A DNA stretch of 64,000 bases from Rhizophlyctis rosea. Its lineage: Eukaryota > Chytridiomycota > Chytridiomycetes > Rhizophlyctidales > Rhizophlyctidaceae. The position numbers and the translations under genes are program-made. Shown in pieces: positions 1 to 10,977 of this stretch. The stretch is taken from assembly GCA_027596075.1 (NCBI GenBank), contig JADGJC010000056.1, positions 1 through 64,000 of the forward strand, given 5' to 3'. Under the pieces are notes generated by a model. The model was given only the letters and a program-made list of their open reading frames with translations, searched no databases and was not told where the DNA came from. Within the stretch, counting starts at the first letter, position 1; every line of letters begins with the position of its first letter.

Positions 1-72
1 CCCCCCGCCCCGCGGGCCCCGCCGGGGGGGCCCCCGGGGGGGCCCCGGCCGGGGGGCCGGGCCCCGGGGGGC
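1..72. repeat. G/C-only low-complexity tract
   Basis: The first 71-72 bases consist almost entirely of alternating runs of C and G with no A or T, unlike the roughly balanced composition elsewhere. The next 80 bases are a purine-rich G/A tract. This may be an assembly or sequencing artefact at a contig end, or a real terminal repeat. It does not resemble a fungal TTAGGG telomere. Confidence 0.8.
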
Positions 73-472
73 TGCGTGAAGGAAGAAGGGATGGTGGGGA
101 GGCGGAGTAGGTAGTGGGAGGGAGAGGAGAAGGGAAGGCGAGGAGGTTTTCATACCCATCGGATGCGGAGGGAAGTGCGTTGTTTGCTGTGGAGGTATTT
201 GCGAAACGAAGACTGGAGCTAATTTGTAGCTGGAAAATGTAATGTAGCAGTCCGTCACACCCAACCGTGGGACGTAATTTAGCTCATTGTTTCGGGGATC
301 GGCAGTGCTGGATGCTCCATTGCCTGTTCCTTCGCACGCCTGTTCGATTCTGTTCTGCTCATAAATGTATTATGTATGAATTGGGACTTGCGGGGCCCTC
401 CCTTTGCACCCCATCAGCTGAGCACATATTCCATCACAAATATTTCCCACCACAACTTTCATACGATGGTCC

Positions 473-1525
473 TCATCCACTCCTAAACGTCCGCGTCGCC
501 GGCAATCTATGATCCAGAATGTACATTGCGTTCACCAAGTCATTGGTTTCGGCACGTATCTGAGCAGATTCAGCATCTTTACCTGATGAGATTGCCAGTC
601 AACATCACCAATGCAATGTCATGTGCAAGTGACGAGCTCTACTCACAAATGCCGGAAAGGACATGGCGCCCCACCAAACGCTCCTTCGCTACTTCCAAAG
701 AACATTCAACATACCACGTTTCGTCTGATAGATCATGGATCTCGTTCCATGGAGCTTCCGATAGATGGAGGTATAGGCCTTCAAGGACTAGGATTTTGTA
801 GCTGTTGCGACCGTTCATCAGGATCAGACAATAATTTGCACAAAGTCCATTCTATGACGACACCTTGGGAGTATCACGATATCGTCCACGACAGGATCTC
901 CAACAGCATGATCGAACGAGGGTGCTTTTATGACTTCTGTGTGGGATTCAGTGCGTAGCTTGCGCAGCAGAGCGACAAGGGCTTGTGGGTTGAATGTGAA
1001 GGGTGCCCCACGACGGCGATGTGCTTCGGCAGGATCCTGAGTGCCCGAAAGCATCGTCAGAGTCTCCACCACCCGATTGCTAGCTGCTCAAAATACCTAC
1101 AGGCAATAGATCCAGTTCAGCTACATGACGGAAGATGCATTGGACGCGTCAGACTGTCTGAGGAAGGGGTCATTGACGGGAGGATGGTTTTGGGTGCGCG
1201 AAGGGTGCTGCACCTCTTGATAGATGGTATCCATCCATGGGAATCATTATGGCGACGTCTCCAGTGGAGGACTTGTTAAGGCCCTCGACTACGCGTTGGG
1301 CTAGGGTGGTTTTACCCGCTCCCGGAATCCCTGGCGTGGAACTTCAGGAAGAAAGTAACCGACAAAAAAGAGGTTTTTACTGACCAGCAACTGAAACGAT
1401 GTAACGTCGGTTTTGCAAGCTGTAAGTTGTGGAATTGGTGTCAACACGAGCTCATCTCGAAACACAGGTACCAGAAGTTACCCCGGAAGCTTGTCCAGTA
1501 AGTGGTCTATCAGTTCAGTCTCCAT
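473..1525 (-). CDS. P-loop kinase, uridine kinase / YFH7-like family
   Basis: Six exons on the minus strand (1525-1482, 1419-1385, 1330-1214, 1083-864, 801-647, 582-473) join into a 226-residue protein. A Walker A motif GIPGAGKT lies at residues 27-34 and is split by the second intron. It is followed by a substrate-loop MDGYHLSR, then DPAEAHRRRGAPFTF, APSFDHAVGDPVVDD and a Walker-B-like strand ILVLEGLYL. This order is that of the uridine kinase/phosphoribulokinase-like family that includes yeast YFH7 and bacterial FrcK-type kinases, which phosphorylate a small sugar, nucleoside or vitamin. The exact substrate cannot be read from sequence. Start choice: the ATG at 1525 gives a short N-terminal helix directly before the P-loop strand, as in relatives. 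All junctions are GT..AG and phase-consistent. The intron 3 acceptor is the least certain. Confidence 0.88.
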
Positions 1526-1646
1526 ATGGTATCAAGTGGTTGTAGAGTGGTTGTTATCTTGGTTGCTTTAACGCGTATGAACTTGAAAAGATCTGCTGGA
1601 AAGACTGGGCAGTGTGCTGCTTGTCCTTTGAGAGGCTGCCGCGCCT

Positions 1647-1654
1647 ATAAATAG
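1647..1654 (+). promoter_or_regulatory. TATA box of the F-box gene
   Basis: TATAAATA stands 87-94 bases before the ATG at 1741, which leaves room for a 5' leader of about 60 bases. This is a canonical position for a TATA-dependent fungal promoter. Confidence 0.6.
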
Positions 1655-1740
1655 CCACCCCTGGCCCGCTTTTTCATGCTGGCATCGATCTACCCACCGG
1701 AATCTCACCTTCACCTGATATCAACAACAAAGAACCAACC

Positions 1741-3423
1741 ATGCCCACCCAAACGCTCCTCACCCTACCTCTCGACGCCCAAACATTGATACTTAAAGAA
1801 GCGGACGGTTCAGCTCTCTGTCATCTTGCACAAACCTGCCGTACCGCTCACAATTTGCTCCGTGACAAGTCTGTAGATACTGTAGTTTGGAAATCTATAT
1901 TACTTAGAGACTTCTTCTTTCCGACTGAAGACATCAAACCATCACCAATATGTCCAACGTATGCCGCCCTTTATGCAACCCACCACCGCCTTTGGTCCGG
2001 CAGATGGAGAACGTCTAGACCGTTTATCAGACCTCCAACACTGACAACCATGTCTGAAGCTTACCGCGCTTGGGACACGCTCGGCGACCTTGATGAAACG
2101 TCTACACAATCCGTGCTCAACACCATTTCGAAAATTGACAGAAACGCACTCCTCGGCGACGTCGTCGAACACGTCCCAATATACAGTTCGCGCCGTTCCG
2201 CTCCTCCCCTTCATTCATCGGCCCCTCACGTCGGCATCTTTTCCAACAATCGACGCTCATTGTCTATTTACAACATACAAACCCGCCAATGTCTCGGCCA
2301 ATTCGGCGCTCGTAACTGTATCGATCCAATGGAGACGTTCATATCCTCTCACTACATGGCGGCGAATATCGTCGCAATCATTTGCACTGATTATTCGGAC
2401 CCCGAACGCGACCCTATATACGCATCCCGTTACGACTCGTCCATCTCCCCACCAGCCTACGCCCCTCTTTACATTCCTGATCTCATCCCCACAATCCTAA
2501 AGCGCAGTCCCTTCTACCAATCCCAGTCCTTACCGAGCCCTTTCCTGGGTGATGTCAGCCCTGAAGACGTTTTCATCGACAGCGCTGGTACCAAATTAGG
2601 CGTCGTCGTGAGCGTGAAAAATTATTTTCCCGTGCGATTCGGAAATCATACCAATGTCGGTGACGTGCATGACCACACTTGGTTCGGCCTGCTGCTTTAC
2701 GACGTCAATCCCAAAGCCAACACATTGAAACCTTCGAAAGTATATGATCTAGATAGACTTATAGACTTTCTTGCCACGACCATTATGGAGCCAGGGCTGG
2801 TATATTCCGGGGAGAAGATCACAGCTGAATCGGAAGGCATTCCATACGGTGCCGCCGCGTTGAATTCACGCCATGCACAGATCTACGATACACAGCTCCA
2901 CGGCCGACTTGCCCTGCTGCTCTTCCGAATATCACATCCGCATACTCGATGGCCGCACGAGGTTGGACAGGTCTTTCAGACAGTAGTCGTAGGGGTAGAT
3001 ATTTGGAGTGGCGAAGTGATGTGGGCGGTTGCTGTTGATGGACTTGGAGAACGGAACGTGCATGATATTGATCAACGTGGTGCGTCGGTGGTCGTGGGCG
3101 GGATTAGTTTGGATGGAACGTGTTGGTGGGTTGCGGGGTGGGGTGAGGTGATGGTGGCGGATTGTAGTGGGAAGAGAGTCGCGGTGGCGGGGTTGGAGAC
3201 GTCGGGGTATGACATAACGGCGGGGAGGGATCGGGTGAAGGGAGGGGTAGATGCGAAGGAGGAGGATCCTCATTGGCGACAACGGCTTAGGACGACGGAT
3301 GTTGATTGTGAGAAGTGTATCAAGGGCGAATGTTTGCTTTGGATGGAGAGGAGGGTGGTTGTGAAGGGGGATGGGGATCAGGAGGACGTGTATGAGTATG
3401 TCTTTAAACATGCCACATGGTAG
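1741..3423 (+). CDS. F-box protein, intronless
   Basis: A single uninterrupted frame of 560 residues. The N-terminus (about residues 5-55) reads as an F-box: a TLPLDAQTLILKEADG helix, then CHLAQTCRTAHNLL, then VVWKSILLRDFF. F-box proteins recruit substrates to SCF (Skp1-Cullin) ubiquitin ligases through Skp1. The remainder has no repeat or domain I recognise. It contains beta-rich stretches (for example HVGIFSNNRRSLSIYNIQT and VVVGVDIWSGEVMWAVAV) that could be degenerate propeller blades, which is inference only. The G-rich, highly charged C-terminus looks disordered. Start choice: this ATG follows a TATA box, and the F-box begins right after it. F-box genes of this kind are often expanded and fast-evolving, so the substrate is unknown. 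Confidence 0.75.
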   Translation: MPTQTLLTLPLDAQTLILKEADGSALCHLAQTCRTAHNLLRDKSVDTVVWKSILLRDFFFPTEDIKPSPICPTYAALYATHHRLWSGRWRTSRPFIRPPTLTTMSEAYRAWDTLGDLDETSTQSVLNTISKIDRNALLGDVVEHVPIYSSRRSAPPLHSSAPHVGIFSNNRRSLSIYNIQTRQCLGQFGARNCIDPMETFISSHYMAANIVAIICTDYSDPERDPIYASRYDSSISPPAYAPLYIPDLIPTILKRSPFYQSQSLPSPFLGDVSPEDVFIDSAGTKLGVVVSVKNYFPVRFGNHTNVGDVHDHTWFGLLLYDVNPKANTLKPSKVYDLDRLIDFLATTIMEPGLVYSGEKITAESEGIPYGAAALNSRHAQIYDTQLHGRLALLLFRISHPHTRWPHEVGQVFQTVVVGVDIWSGEVMWAVAVDGLGERNVHDIDQRGASVVVGGISLDGTCWWVAGWGEVMVADCSGKRVAVAGLETSGYDITAGRDRVKGGVDAKEEDPHWRQRLRTTDVDCEKCIKGECLLWMERRVVVKGDGDQEDVYEYVFKHATW

Positions 3424-3726
3424 CGGGTCTTCTCAGTCATTGCTAAGCGATTTTGGACCAAACACGGGATGGATTTGTCGAGACCAAAAATTGGCAACAA
3501 GGTGTGCGCTTCGCATATCAGAAGAAATTTCAGTATTTTTTCGCAAAACGATTTCGCAACATCGTACTGTACAACTACTCGCCAATGCCCCTGGATTCTG
3601 CTATTTCCTCCCTGCTTTACATTTACTACCCTACTTGGCCGGTGACTACTTCTTACTCTCAACCGCATTGCTCCCTTCGTAGGATTACCTATATTCCGCT
3701 ACATCCTGTATTTCACCCCATTCCCC

Positions 3727-4890
3727 TCAAAAAAACTCCTGAAAGAATTTCACAATCTTCACGCGATTGGCCCGCTTGGCCGTATCCATAGCCTCCCTGA
3801 TACCAGACCATTGACTGCCATTCGCACTCGTACGCCAAGATGCCTTGTATCCCCTTTCATCCGCGGAACATAACACCTTGATACAATCCAGGCGATTGTT
3901 GAGGGCAGCATACCTCAGGGCTCTGTCGTCGTCGGAGTGGATGTTGGCTACGGTGGTTAGGAGTTGGAGAATGCGGATGTTGTTGGAATCTCTCAAGGTG
4001 GATTGTATGGTTTGGACGAGGGCGATGTTGCAGGCGTTTTGCGGTGGGTTGATTCTTAGGAGTTTTTTGACGAGGTAGTGGCCTTTCTGAGCTGCGATGC
4101 CGAGCGCATTTTGGTAACCGATATACATAACCTTAGCTCCCGCTTCGAGCAACAGGTTTGTAATCGCGATACGGTTGTGGTGTGCTGCGATGCAGAGTGA
4201 TTGGTGGTTTCGTGCACGAGGATTGGCGCCCGCGTTTAGGAGAGCTTGGACTGTCGTGCCGGACTTGCTAGCTGCGCGGATGAGGGATTCGTCTTTGATG
4301 TGTTGCGGGTAGGTGTACATTTTCAGCATCGCGTCCACCATTTTCGTGCAACCGATGACTGAAGCGTAGATGAGGGATTGGTCCAGTGCTGAACGGCTTG
4401 GCCTTGCTTTCAAGAGGAGGTCGACGATGGCGATACGGCGCTTTTTAGTGGCGGTAATGAGTGCTTGGTCCTTGACGTTGCTGGCCTGTCCCTCCAATTT
4501 TCCCAAAACGAGTTTCGTGACTTCAAAGCTATTCTTATCCGCGGCACTGGCTAGTGTTTCTTCGAGCAGAGTTGTGGTGATATCCGACAGGTAAGCCTCC
4601 AAAACGGGGATGTGTTGCTTTTCATAGCCCTCAAAACACCTATCAACCACATAGTTCCAACATCCTTCTAAACCGTAGATGAAAGCGACCTGTCCTGCTT
4701 CCGCCCATGCTATGTCGCTCCTAGTGATTAGAGTCGTGGTGGATTTGTTCATGCGTCGGAGGTAGCCGCATTCTAGTCCTGCGACTTTGGCGATTGCGAG
4801 GGTGAGTTCGGGTGGAAATTGTGCTGGGAAGGGGCGAAGTCGCCGAACACGACGATGTGTGAGAGATTGGGCGAAAGGAGGCATTGACAT
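3727..4890 (-). CDS. Ankyrin-repeat protein with F-box-like N-terminus (intact family member)
   Basis: An intronless frame of 387 residues. Residues about 18-60 contain a family signature: FPPELTLAIAKVAG, then LRRMNKSTTTLITRSDIAWAEAG. This resembles a degenerate F-box or similar adaptor helix bundle. From about residue 115 onward there are tandem ankyrin-type helix pairs (for example IAIVDLLLKARPS, TTVQALLNAGANPRA, IAITNLLLEAGAKV, HYLVKKLLRINPP), ending in KANRVKIVKFFQEFF-type helices. Two relatives lie immediately upstream (5188-5997 and 6594-7906) and a fourth near 54 kb. This copy is the only one with a full-length open frame. Ankyrin stacks mediate protein binding; the partner is unknown. 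Confidence 0.8.
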   Translation of the reverse strand: MSMPPFAQSLTHRRVRRLRPFPAQFPPELTLAIAKVAGLECGYLRRMNKSTTTLITRSDIAWAEAGQVAFIYGLEGCWNYVVDRCFEGYEKQHIPVLEAYLSDITTTLLEETLASAADKNSFEVTKLVLGKLEGQASNVKDQALITATKKRRIAIVDLLLKARPSRSALDQSLIYASVIGCTKMVDAMLKMYTYPQHIKDESLIRAASKSGTTVQALLNAGANPRARNHQSLCIAAHHNRIAITNLLLEAGAKVMYIGYQNALGIAAQKGHYLVKKLLRINPPQNACNIALVQTIQSTLRDSNNIRILQLLTTVANIHSDDDRALRYAALNNRLDCIKVLCSADERGYKASWRTSANGSQWSGIREAMDTAKRANRVKIVKFFQEFF

Positions 4891-5187
4891 ACTTGGGGGC
4901 TGCGCTGCTTTGCAAAGTCTGTGCCAAACAATGTTGCTTTGTGTTGTCAGAAGTCAGTCTGACCTCTGTGAACGTTCAGTGGATACTTCGAACTTAGAGG
5001 AGGTTGGCAAACAGTATCTTGGTCTTATCGTCGAAACGTCTGGATCGGACTGACGAAAAGCTCGTCTGTTCAGGAGAATTAGAGAAGAGAAAGATTTCTG
5101 ATGGCATTGGTATAAATAGGATAGATGTTCGCAACGGGATGGTCGGGATGTTCAATGTGATGTGAGAAAGATTGACGCTGTTTGCCA

Positions 5188-5997
5188 TCATGTGCAAGCC
5201 ATAGAGCTGCTGCGGGTGGCACGGGTCTCATGCACTTCTTCCACACACATCCATTGTGACATTTTCTTCCGTGGGAGGGTATACAACCCCGGATAGAACG
5301 CAATGCGTAGCGGCTCGTTGTCTGATACGCCTGCATCCGCTCCTGCGCCCAACAAGGCTTGAACCTGTGCCCCCGAATGTCTAACCGCACGGACGAGCGC
5401 TTGATTGATGACGGAGTGTGGATACTGGCACAGCGCTAGCATGGTTTGGAGGATTTGGGTGGAACTGTGACGTGTGGCGTAGAGGAGTGCGTCTTCCATT
5501 TCCTGATCAGTTGGTCCAGCTGCGATCAGGAGCGTCACAATCTCGACACAACGTTTGAGAACGGCGCTGCGGAGCGCTGGTATTTTTGAAACTGCGACTT
5601 GCCCTCCCAATATGACTTTGGTAACTACTATGCTATTCTTGAGAGCGGCTTGTTGAAGATCCTTTTCCAGCAATTTTGGAGTCATGTCCGAGACAAATGC
5701 CTCCAAAACCCGCACATGCTCGTTCCCAAATCCTTCAAAACAACGATCTACTGCCCACTGCCAACAGGAATGCAATCCGTCGGTGAAGAAGCGCTCCCCT
5801 GCTTCCGCCCACGCAAGGTCCGCTCTGGTGATAAGAGCTCGAGTTGACTTGTCCAAGCGGCGTAGGGACCCACAAGTAGCTGATCCTGCTACTCGTGCAA
5901 TCATGGGAAGGAGTTCTGGTGGAAACTTTGTGGAGAAGGGACGAAGTTTGAGTTTCGATGCATGGCGGCGTTTTTGGAGTTCAGAAGGAGGAGCCAA
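5188..5997 (-). CDS. Ankyrin-family paralog, C-terminally truncated
   Basis: 269 residues with the same N-terminal signature as the neighbour (FPPELLPMIARVAG, LRRLDKSTRALITRADLAWAEAG) and the same CWQWAVDRCFEGF block. The repeat region follows the intact copy until about residue 230 (VQALLGAGADAGVSDNEPL). It then leaves the family for an unrelated roughly 35-residue tail, so about 120-140 residues of ankyrin stack are missing. The sequence coding the new tail includes a short GCTGCGGGTGGCACGG motif that also occurs near 7876, beside the third copy. This suggests local recombination. It could still make a short protein. I treat it as a truncated duplicate that may be a pseudogene. Confidence 0.65.
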   Translation of the reverse strand: MAPPSELQKRRHASKLKLRPFSTKFPPELLPMIARVAGSATCGSLRRLDKSTRALITRADLAWAEAGERFFTDGLHSCWQWAVDRCFEGFGNEHVRVLEAFVSDMTPKLLEKDLQQAALKNSIVVTKVILGGQVAVSKIPALRSAVLKRCVEIVTLLIAAGPTDQEMEDALLYATRHSSTQILQTMLALCQYPHSVINQALVRAVRHSGAQVQALLGAGADAGVSDNEPLRIAFYPGLYTLPRKKMSQWMCVEEVHETRATRSSSMACT

Positions 5998-6593
5998 TCT
6001 GATGTTTGATGTTGCGGTTTGTTCGCGAAGTCTGTGCAGGTCGATTTGTCCTTATTATTAGTTTGTGTCGTCATTTGCGGCCCAGGACCTTTGGAGTACG
6101 TACCCACTTTTGGCAGCACGAGAGTTACTCTGGTGGAAGTATGGCCTTCGTGGTAGATCTGGAGTTGGTCAATACGGATGGAAGGTTCGCGACTCGTTCC
6201 AGAAATCAGTTGATTTGCATGAAAGTCTATGAAGTCCAATTTGGCGGAATTTTCCCTGACGTGTTGGTGTATGAACGGGTTATCCGTGCATTGGTTTTCC
6301 CGATCTGGATAAGTGGTGCAGTTGAATATGCACTGTTTCGTCGCCCGGCGGAATGCAAAGCAAAAGGATGGACCGGCCTGGCATCATCCCAATTGGTGGA
6401 AAACGATAGACTGACACTTTGGCTCCTAGCGTTCTAACCGTTTAGATGAACAGGAGAAGGTTGACATCGCTGTTATACAAGCACTAAGACTGCACAAACA
6501 CCTTCACCTGTTTCAGGCTTTGATGTCAAGACTATATATGCTAGCTATGCTACAACTAACTGCATCTGCAGGCCGCACTGCACGACATATTCT
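5998..6593. other. Gap between ankyrin paralogs
   Basis: About 600 bases between two minus-strand ankyrin paralogs. No family match, tRNA or repeat was seen. The open frames here lack recognisable motifs. Confidence 0.5.
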
Positions 6594-7906
6594 CTACTTC
6601 AGCTTTCCTCCCTTGTTATAAAACTCCTCGTATCCATGCACATGCTTATAACTGACCTCATTCTCCTGCAAGAACTTCAACAAAAACTTCACAATGCTGA
6701 AATAACCCTGACCCATTGCCTTTTCGATGGCCACCGTTACGTCGCATTTCATCTCAACCCCATCATCCATCTGATGCTTTGCCGAGCGTAAACATGTGAC
6801 GTATCCCTCCCTATCTATCTGAAACAGTGCTTTAACCGAATCCAAACGACCCTCTACAGCCGCCGGAATCAGAGCCCGGTTGTTGTTGAAATGGATGTCC
6901 GTGGCAGTTGACAATATTTTGAGAAGATTGGTGTTGCCGCTGATGGCTGCTTTGACAAGCTCATGGTTGCAAATATTTGCCGGCGGTCTGCTTTTCAGGA
7001 CTTCTTTGATGAGGACGATGTCGTTATGCCAAATTGCTGAGTGCAGAGCATCAAATTCCCCAGCGGCACTCAAAATCCTCGCTCCCGCTTCCAACAACAG
7101 TATCGCGGCTGAGGTGCGACTCCGCCGAGCTGCTATGCGGAGGGGCTGGTCGTTATCAACGTGCACATTTGCTCCGGCGTTCAACAATGCCTTCACAACT
7201 CTCTCTGACCGTGATGCAACTGCTGCCTTGAGTGCTGCTTCATTGTCATGGTGCACGTTTGCTTTGCTTCCAGTAAGAGGTTCACTGTTTGGTAGCCGCA
7301 GCCATTGGCAGCGTGGATCAACGATTCGTCTTTGATTGTCTGACTATAGCTGTGTGCTTCTAATAGTGCTCTTGCTATTTGAACGGACACATGTCGTGAA
7401 GCTTGGATCAAAGCTTTGTGTAACGCCGGGACTGTGGGTCTTGCTTTCACCAGCAGTCTCACAATCCCAAGGCGGCGACGACCCGCGGGAGTGAGCAACG
7501 CTCCATCCGTAGAGATGCAAACTGGTCCTTCCAGTATGACTCTTGCGACGGCTACACTATTGCTGGAAATGGCCGACTTCATTGTGGCATCAAGTGATTC
7601 CCTGCCCATCTCCGCTATGTACGCCTTCAAAACCCGAATAAATGCCGACTCCAACCGATTCCGACAACGTTCTACGGCCCACGTCCAGCACGCTTCCACC
7701 CCAAACGTGAAGTAATGCCATCCCGCATACGCCCAAACAACGTCGTTCATGGTGATGAGGGCTTTAGTGGATTTGTTCATGCGCCGAAGGGATTGGGGCG
7801 TCTGAAACTCGAGCACATGTTCATACGGTTTCATTTGGTGGGAATGAACATCATGCAAAGTCCACGAATGTTGCTGCGGGTGGCACGGCAGCGGCACGGG
7901 ACCCAC
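6594..7906 (-). pseudogene. Ankyrin-family paralog broken by a one-base frameshift
   Basis: The family signature survives (SLRRMNKSTKALITMNDVVW, CWTWAVERCRNRLESAF), although the FPPEL block before it is lost or replaced. The first frame runs to about 7262 with ankyrin helices (IVRLLVKARPTVPALH, TVNLLLEA). It then goes out of register exactly where the repeat should read EAGANVHHDNEAAL. The continuation is in the next frame (from 7256) as VVKALLNAGANVHVDNDQPL through ILLLEAGARI to FSIVKFLLKFL. The jump needs the loss of one base around 7262. No GT..AG pair fits as an intron. Either a recent pseudogene or a sequencing error. Confidence 0.7.
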
Positions 7907-8199
7907 TGTCTGAGAAAGTGAGAATGATCATTGATGATGCTCACAATGTCTCACCTCGCTCAAATCACACACTTTTCCCACATTTGAACTGGCACGTACA
8001 TCATTGGGACCAGGGGTGGTTCAAGAAAAGGCGCATGTCTCATTCACAGGCGCTGCACATGACTGCATATGACTTTTCGACTGTTGTCAAACTTTGGGAA
8101 AATCATAATCACAAGGATTTGACGGTTTGCGCTTGGTATTGCGGCACTTCACCCGCTTCTCTCTTACATACTGATTTACAAAGGTCACAACCTGCAATC

Positions 8200-10360
8200 A
8201 TGGACGTCCAAGAAGTTATCCAGAGCAGCCAAGACATCCTCACCACAATCCGCGCAAAGCGTGCCGCTCGCGCTTGCAAGCGCACGGAGCTGGGTATATC
8301 CCTCGACAACCCTCCGCGGCCGGCCAAGAGGTCTCGCCAGCCGACCACCGAGCCAAAAAGCGAACCACTGGACCTTATGAAAGCAGTCCAACCTTCCTTT
8401 CCTCCGGATGCACCATTCCTAATGACAAAAGCAAAAGCGCTTCGTCCCTTGCGAGACTACCTCAACAGCGTAAACTGTGTGCAACGGTTGCCGATGGACT
8501 CACTTTGTGTTCTCAGAAAGTACGCTTCTCCGCTCCCATATTGACAAACCACAACCACTCCTAACCACTTCACCTCACAGCCTCCTCACTCTCCACCCCG
8601 ACCTAGGCATAATGTGCGAAAGCAACCTCGACATCATCGAAGACCTAATATCCCGCTCAGAGTTCATCAACGGCATTCGCTTTCTCTGGTTGAAGCGGTG
8701 TAACTTCGATGGGCAACGGCGACTGGTGGTGGTGAAGGTGGAGACGGATTTGCCGGGACCTAGTGCTGCTGAATCTGGGACGGAAAAGAAGTGGTCGGAT
8801 TGGGATAGGAATTCGCCGCATGTGTTGCATGTTGCGGTTGAGAAGCCGAGGCCTGGTAGGTTTCTGGGAGTTTCGGGATAGTAGGAGGATTGATGTTGAT
8901 ACATTTCGGTGTGTCTGTTCCACTGTAGAATTGGCTGAGGTGTACGAACTGCTCGATCAGCAAACGTATATGCAAGCCACTACAGCCGCCGTCATGAAGG
9001 ATATGATGCATATGCTGCAAGTTCCTACCGCGAAGACGATGCTGATGGCCGAGAAGGTAATCAAACAGACACGCAAACTTGCGTATGCAATGTACTCATC
9101 TCGCATCGCATCAGTTCAAAGGAAAGGAAGAATGCGAATTCCGAATGTTCTGCGACTACGGTCTCCGCTCCGAATGCTGGGCCAAACGACCTCCCAGCGC
9201 CCGCCCGTGCAAAAGACTTCACTTCCGCCGGATCATGAAGCCGCAGACGGATGTCGAGCTCGGTGATTGTTCCTACTTAAATACTTGTCATCGCATGGAG
9301 CAGTGCAAGTATGTGCACTATGAGTTGGACGAGGAGGGTTTGGTTGTTGATATTGAGAGGCCGATAGCGCTTAGTGGGATGGGAAAGCCGGTGAGATACT
9401 TAAATTTGATTCTGGGATCTGACGTGAGCGACTGATGCATGTTTAATTCAGCTGCCGCCGCAATGGATCCGCTGCGATGTTAGGAAGTTCGATTTGAGCA
9501 TTTTGGGACAGTTTTCGGTCATTATGGCGGATCCGCCGTGGGATATTCATATGACTGTAAGGGCCCGCAGACCGCTTCGATTTCCAATTCTCAACGCTTC
9601 TTATCTGACTGTCTTCTTCACAGCTTCCGTATGGGACAATGACGGATGACGAAATGAAACAAATGGCGATCACGTCTTTGCAAGATGAGGGAGTGTTATT
9701 CCTGTGGGTAACGGGCAGAGCAATGGAACTGGGTCGCGAATGTATGGCGCTTTGGGGGTATGTTTCTGTCATGACCTTCGTCTTTCGACGCTGTGCGATG
9801 TACGTGTCATTCTGACTATCAACCTAAACTGCGCAGATATAACCGCGTCGACGAACTAGTCTGGGTCAAAACCATGCAGCTTCAAAGACTGATCAGGACG
9901 GGCCGAACGGGACATTGGATCAACCACAGCAAGGAGCATTGCCTCATTGGCATCAAAGGGAATCCAAAGATCTGTCGAGGACTGGACTCTGACGTGTTGG
10001 TCGCGGAAGTGCGCGAGACGAGCAGAAAGCCGGACGAGATTTATGGACTTATTGATCGGATGTCGCCGGGCACTAGGAAGATTGGTGCGTATGATGTTTA
10101 CGCATATGTAGGAGATGAAAGTCTTACCGACTCGTACAGAGATTTTTGGACGGCAGCATAACACCCGCGCAGGGTGGACGACGCTGGGAAATCAGTTGGA
10201 AGGGGTCCGGCTTTACGAGAAGGATGTTGTTGAGCGGGTATGTTTGGTGACTCCTTCCATATCGTATATGTAGACAAATGTTGAATGACTTTCCCCTTGA
10301 CAGTACAACAAAGTGTATCCAGACGCAAAAGCAACTTTGAGTGAGATCCCAGCCGAGTAG
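8200..10360 (+). CDS. METTL3: METTL3-type mRNA N6-adenosine methyltransferase
   Basis: Nine exons (8200-8519, 8581-8855, 8929-9056, 9115-9390, 9452-9556, 9624-9757, 9837-10084, 10140-10237, 10304-10360) give 546 residues, close to the 580 of human METTL3. It transfers methyl from S-adenosylmethionine to adenosines in mRNA, normally as a heterodimer with METTL14 in the nucleus. From residue 242 there is a paired CCCH zinc-finger region ([16 protein letters not shown], then [18 protein letters not shown]). The catalytic DPPW motif is at residues 360-363. It is followed by [47 protein letters not shown] and [22 protein letters not shown], all hallmarks of the METTL3 rather than the METTL14 branch. 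The N-terminal third is basic and disordered, as in relatives. No METTL14 gene is in the window. Confidence 0.95.
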
Positions 10361-10751
10361 GACAGTCTGCCGCATGACCGATGCAAATATCCATCTATAA
10401 AGTCTGAGGGTTTTTCGATTCAGAATAAAATTTGCTCGATAGTGTTTGCCGACGTTGTCCATGGCGCCAGACGTTACTCGTGCTTTGGGTTGGCTCAGAT
10501 GGTGCAGCGAACCCATAAGATGTAGACCATGCAAAGAGTTACATTGGGATGTAGGCATATACAGTTTGGAGTTGTCACCGAAGTGCCAACCGAGTTATTC
10601 TGTCGTTGTATTCTGGTTTCCACATGTTACGCCGTTCAGTCAAAACACATACTCGAGTGATGCACTTCAGAACGGTTTTTGCGAGGACAGTAAGGTCAAT
10701 GTATTAAGCGACAACTTTATATTACAGGAGCGTATCTATGTATAAACAGTT

Positions 10752-10825
10752 GACCCCCCTCTGCCTTTTTCCCTGGCTTGGGACAGGCAATGACGTGAAC
10801 GTCATTGGCGGCATTAGGGCCCCAC
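10752..10825. repeat. Dispersed repeat copy A with perfect hairpin
   Basis: This stretch shares an ordered set of blocks with 21148-21220: GACCCCCCTC, CCTGGCTTGGGACA, then CATTGGCGGCATT. Here the centre (10788-10807) is an 8-bp perfect inverted repeat, CAATGACG/CGTCATTG, around a TGAA loop. The other copy has a different but still mostly paired centre, so structure may be conserved over sequence. Confidence 0.55.
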
Positions 10826-10977
10826 CTACCATCGTTAGTAATGGAAAAGCACGAACAAGCATAGTTACCGGGGCCCTCTCGCCAGCAGTGTGTCCCTAAG
10901 ACCCCTCCCTCAGTGCTTGATTCTTGGTGAGGGCCTTGACGAGGGTCGGACATTGCTGGCGAGCCATTGCAAGTTTT

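Noticed and set aside
2932..3411. His/Pro-rich minus-strand frame of 159 residues
   Set aside because: Antisense to the F-box gene; composition reflects the complementary G-rich coding strand.
10752..10960. Spliceosomal snRNA or SRP RNA at the dispersed repeat
   Set aside because: I compared it with remembered U1, U2, U4, U5, U6 and SRP core motifs and found no convincing match.
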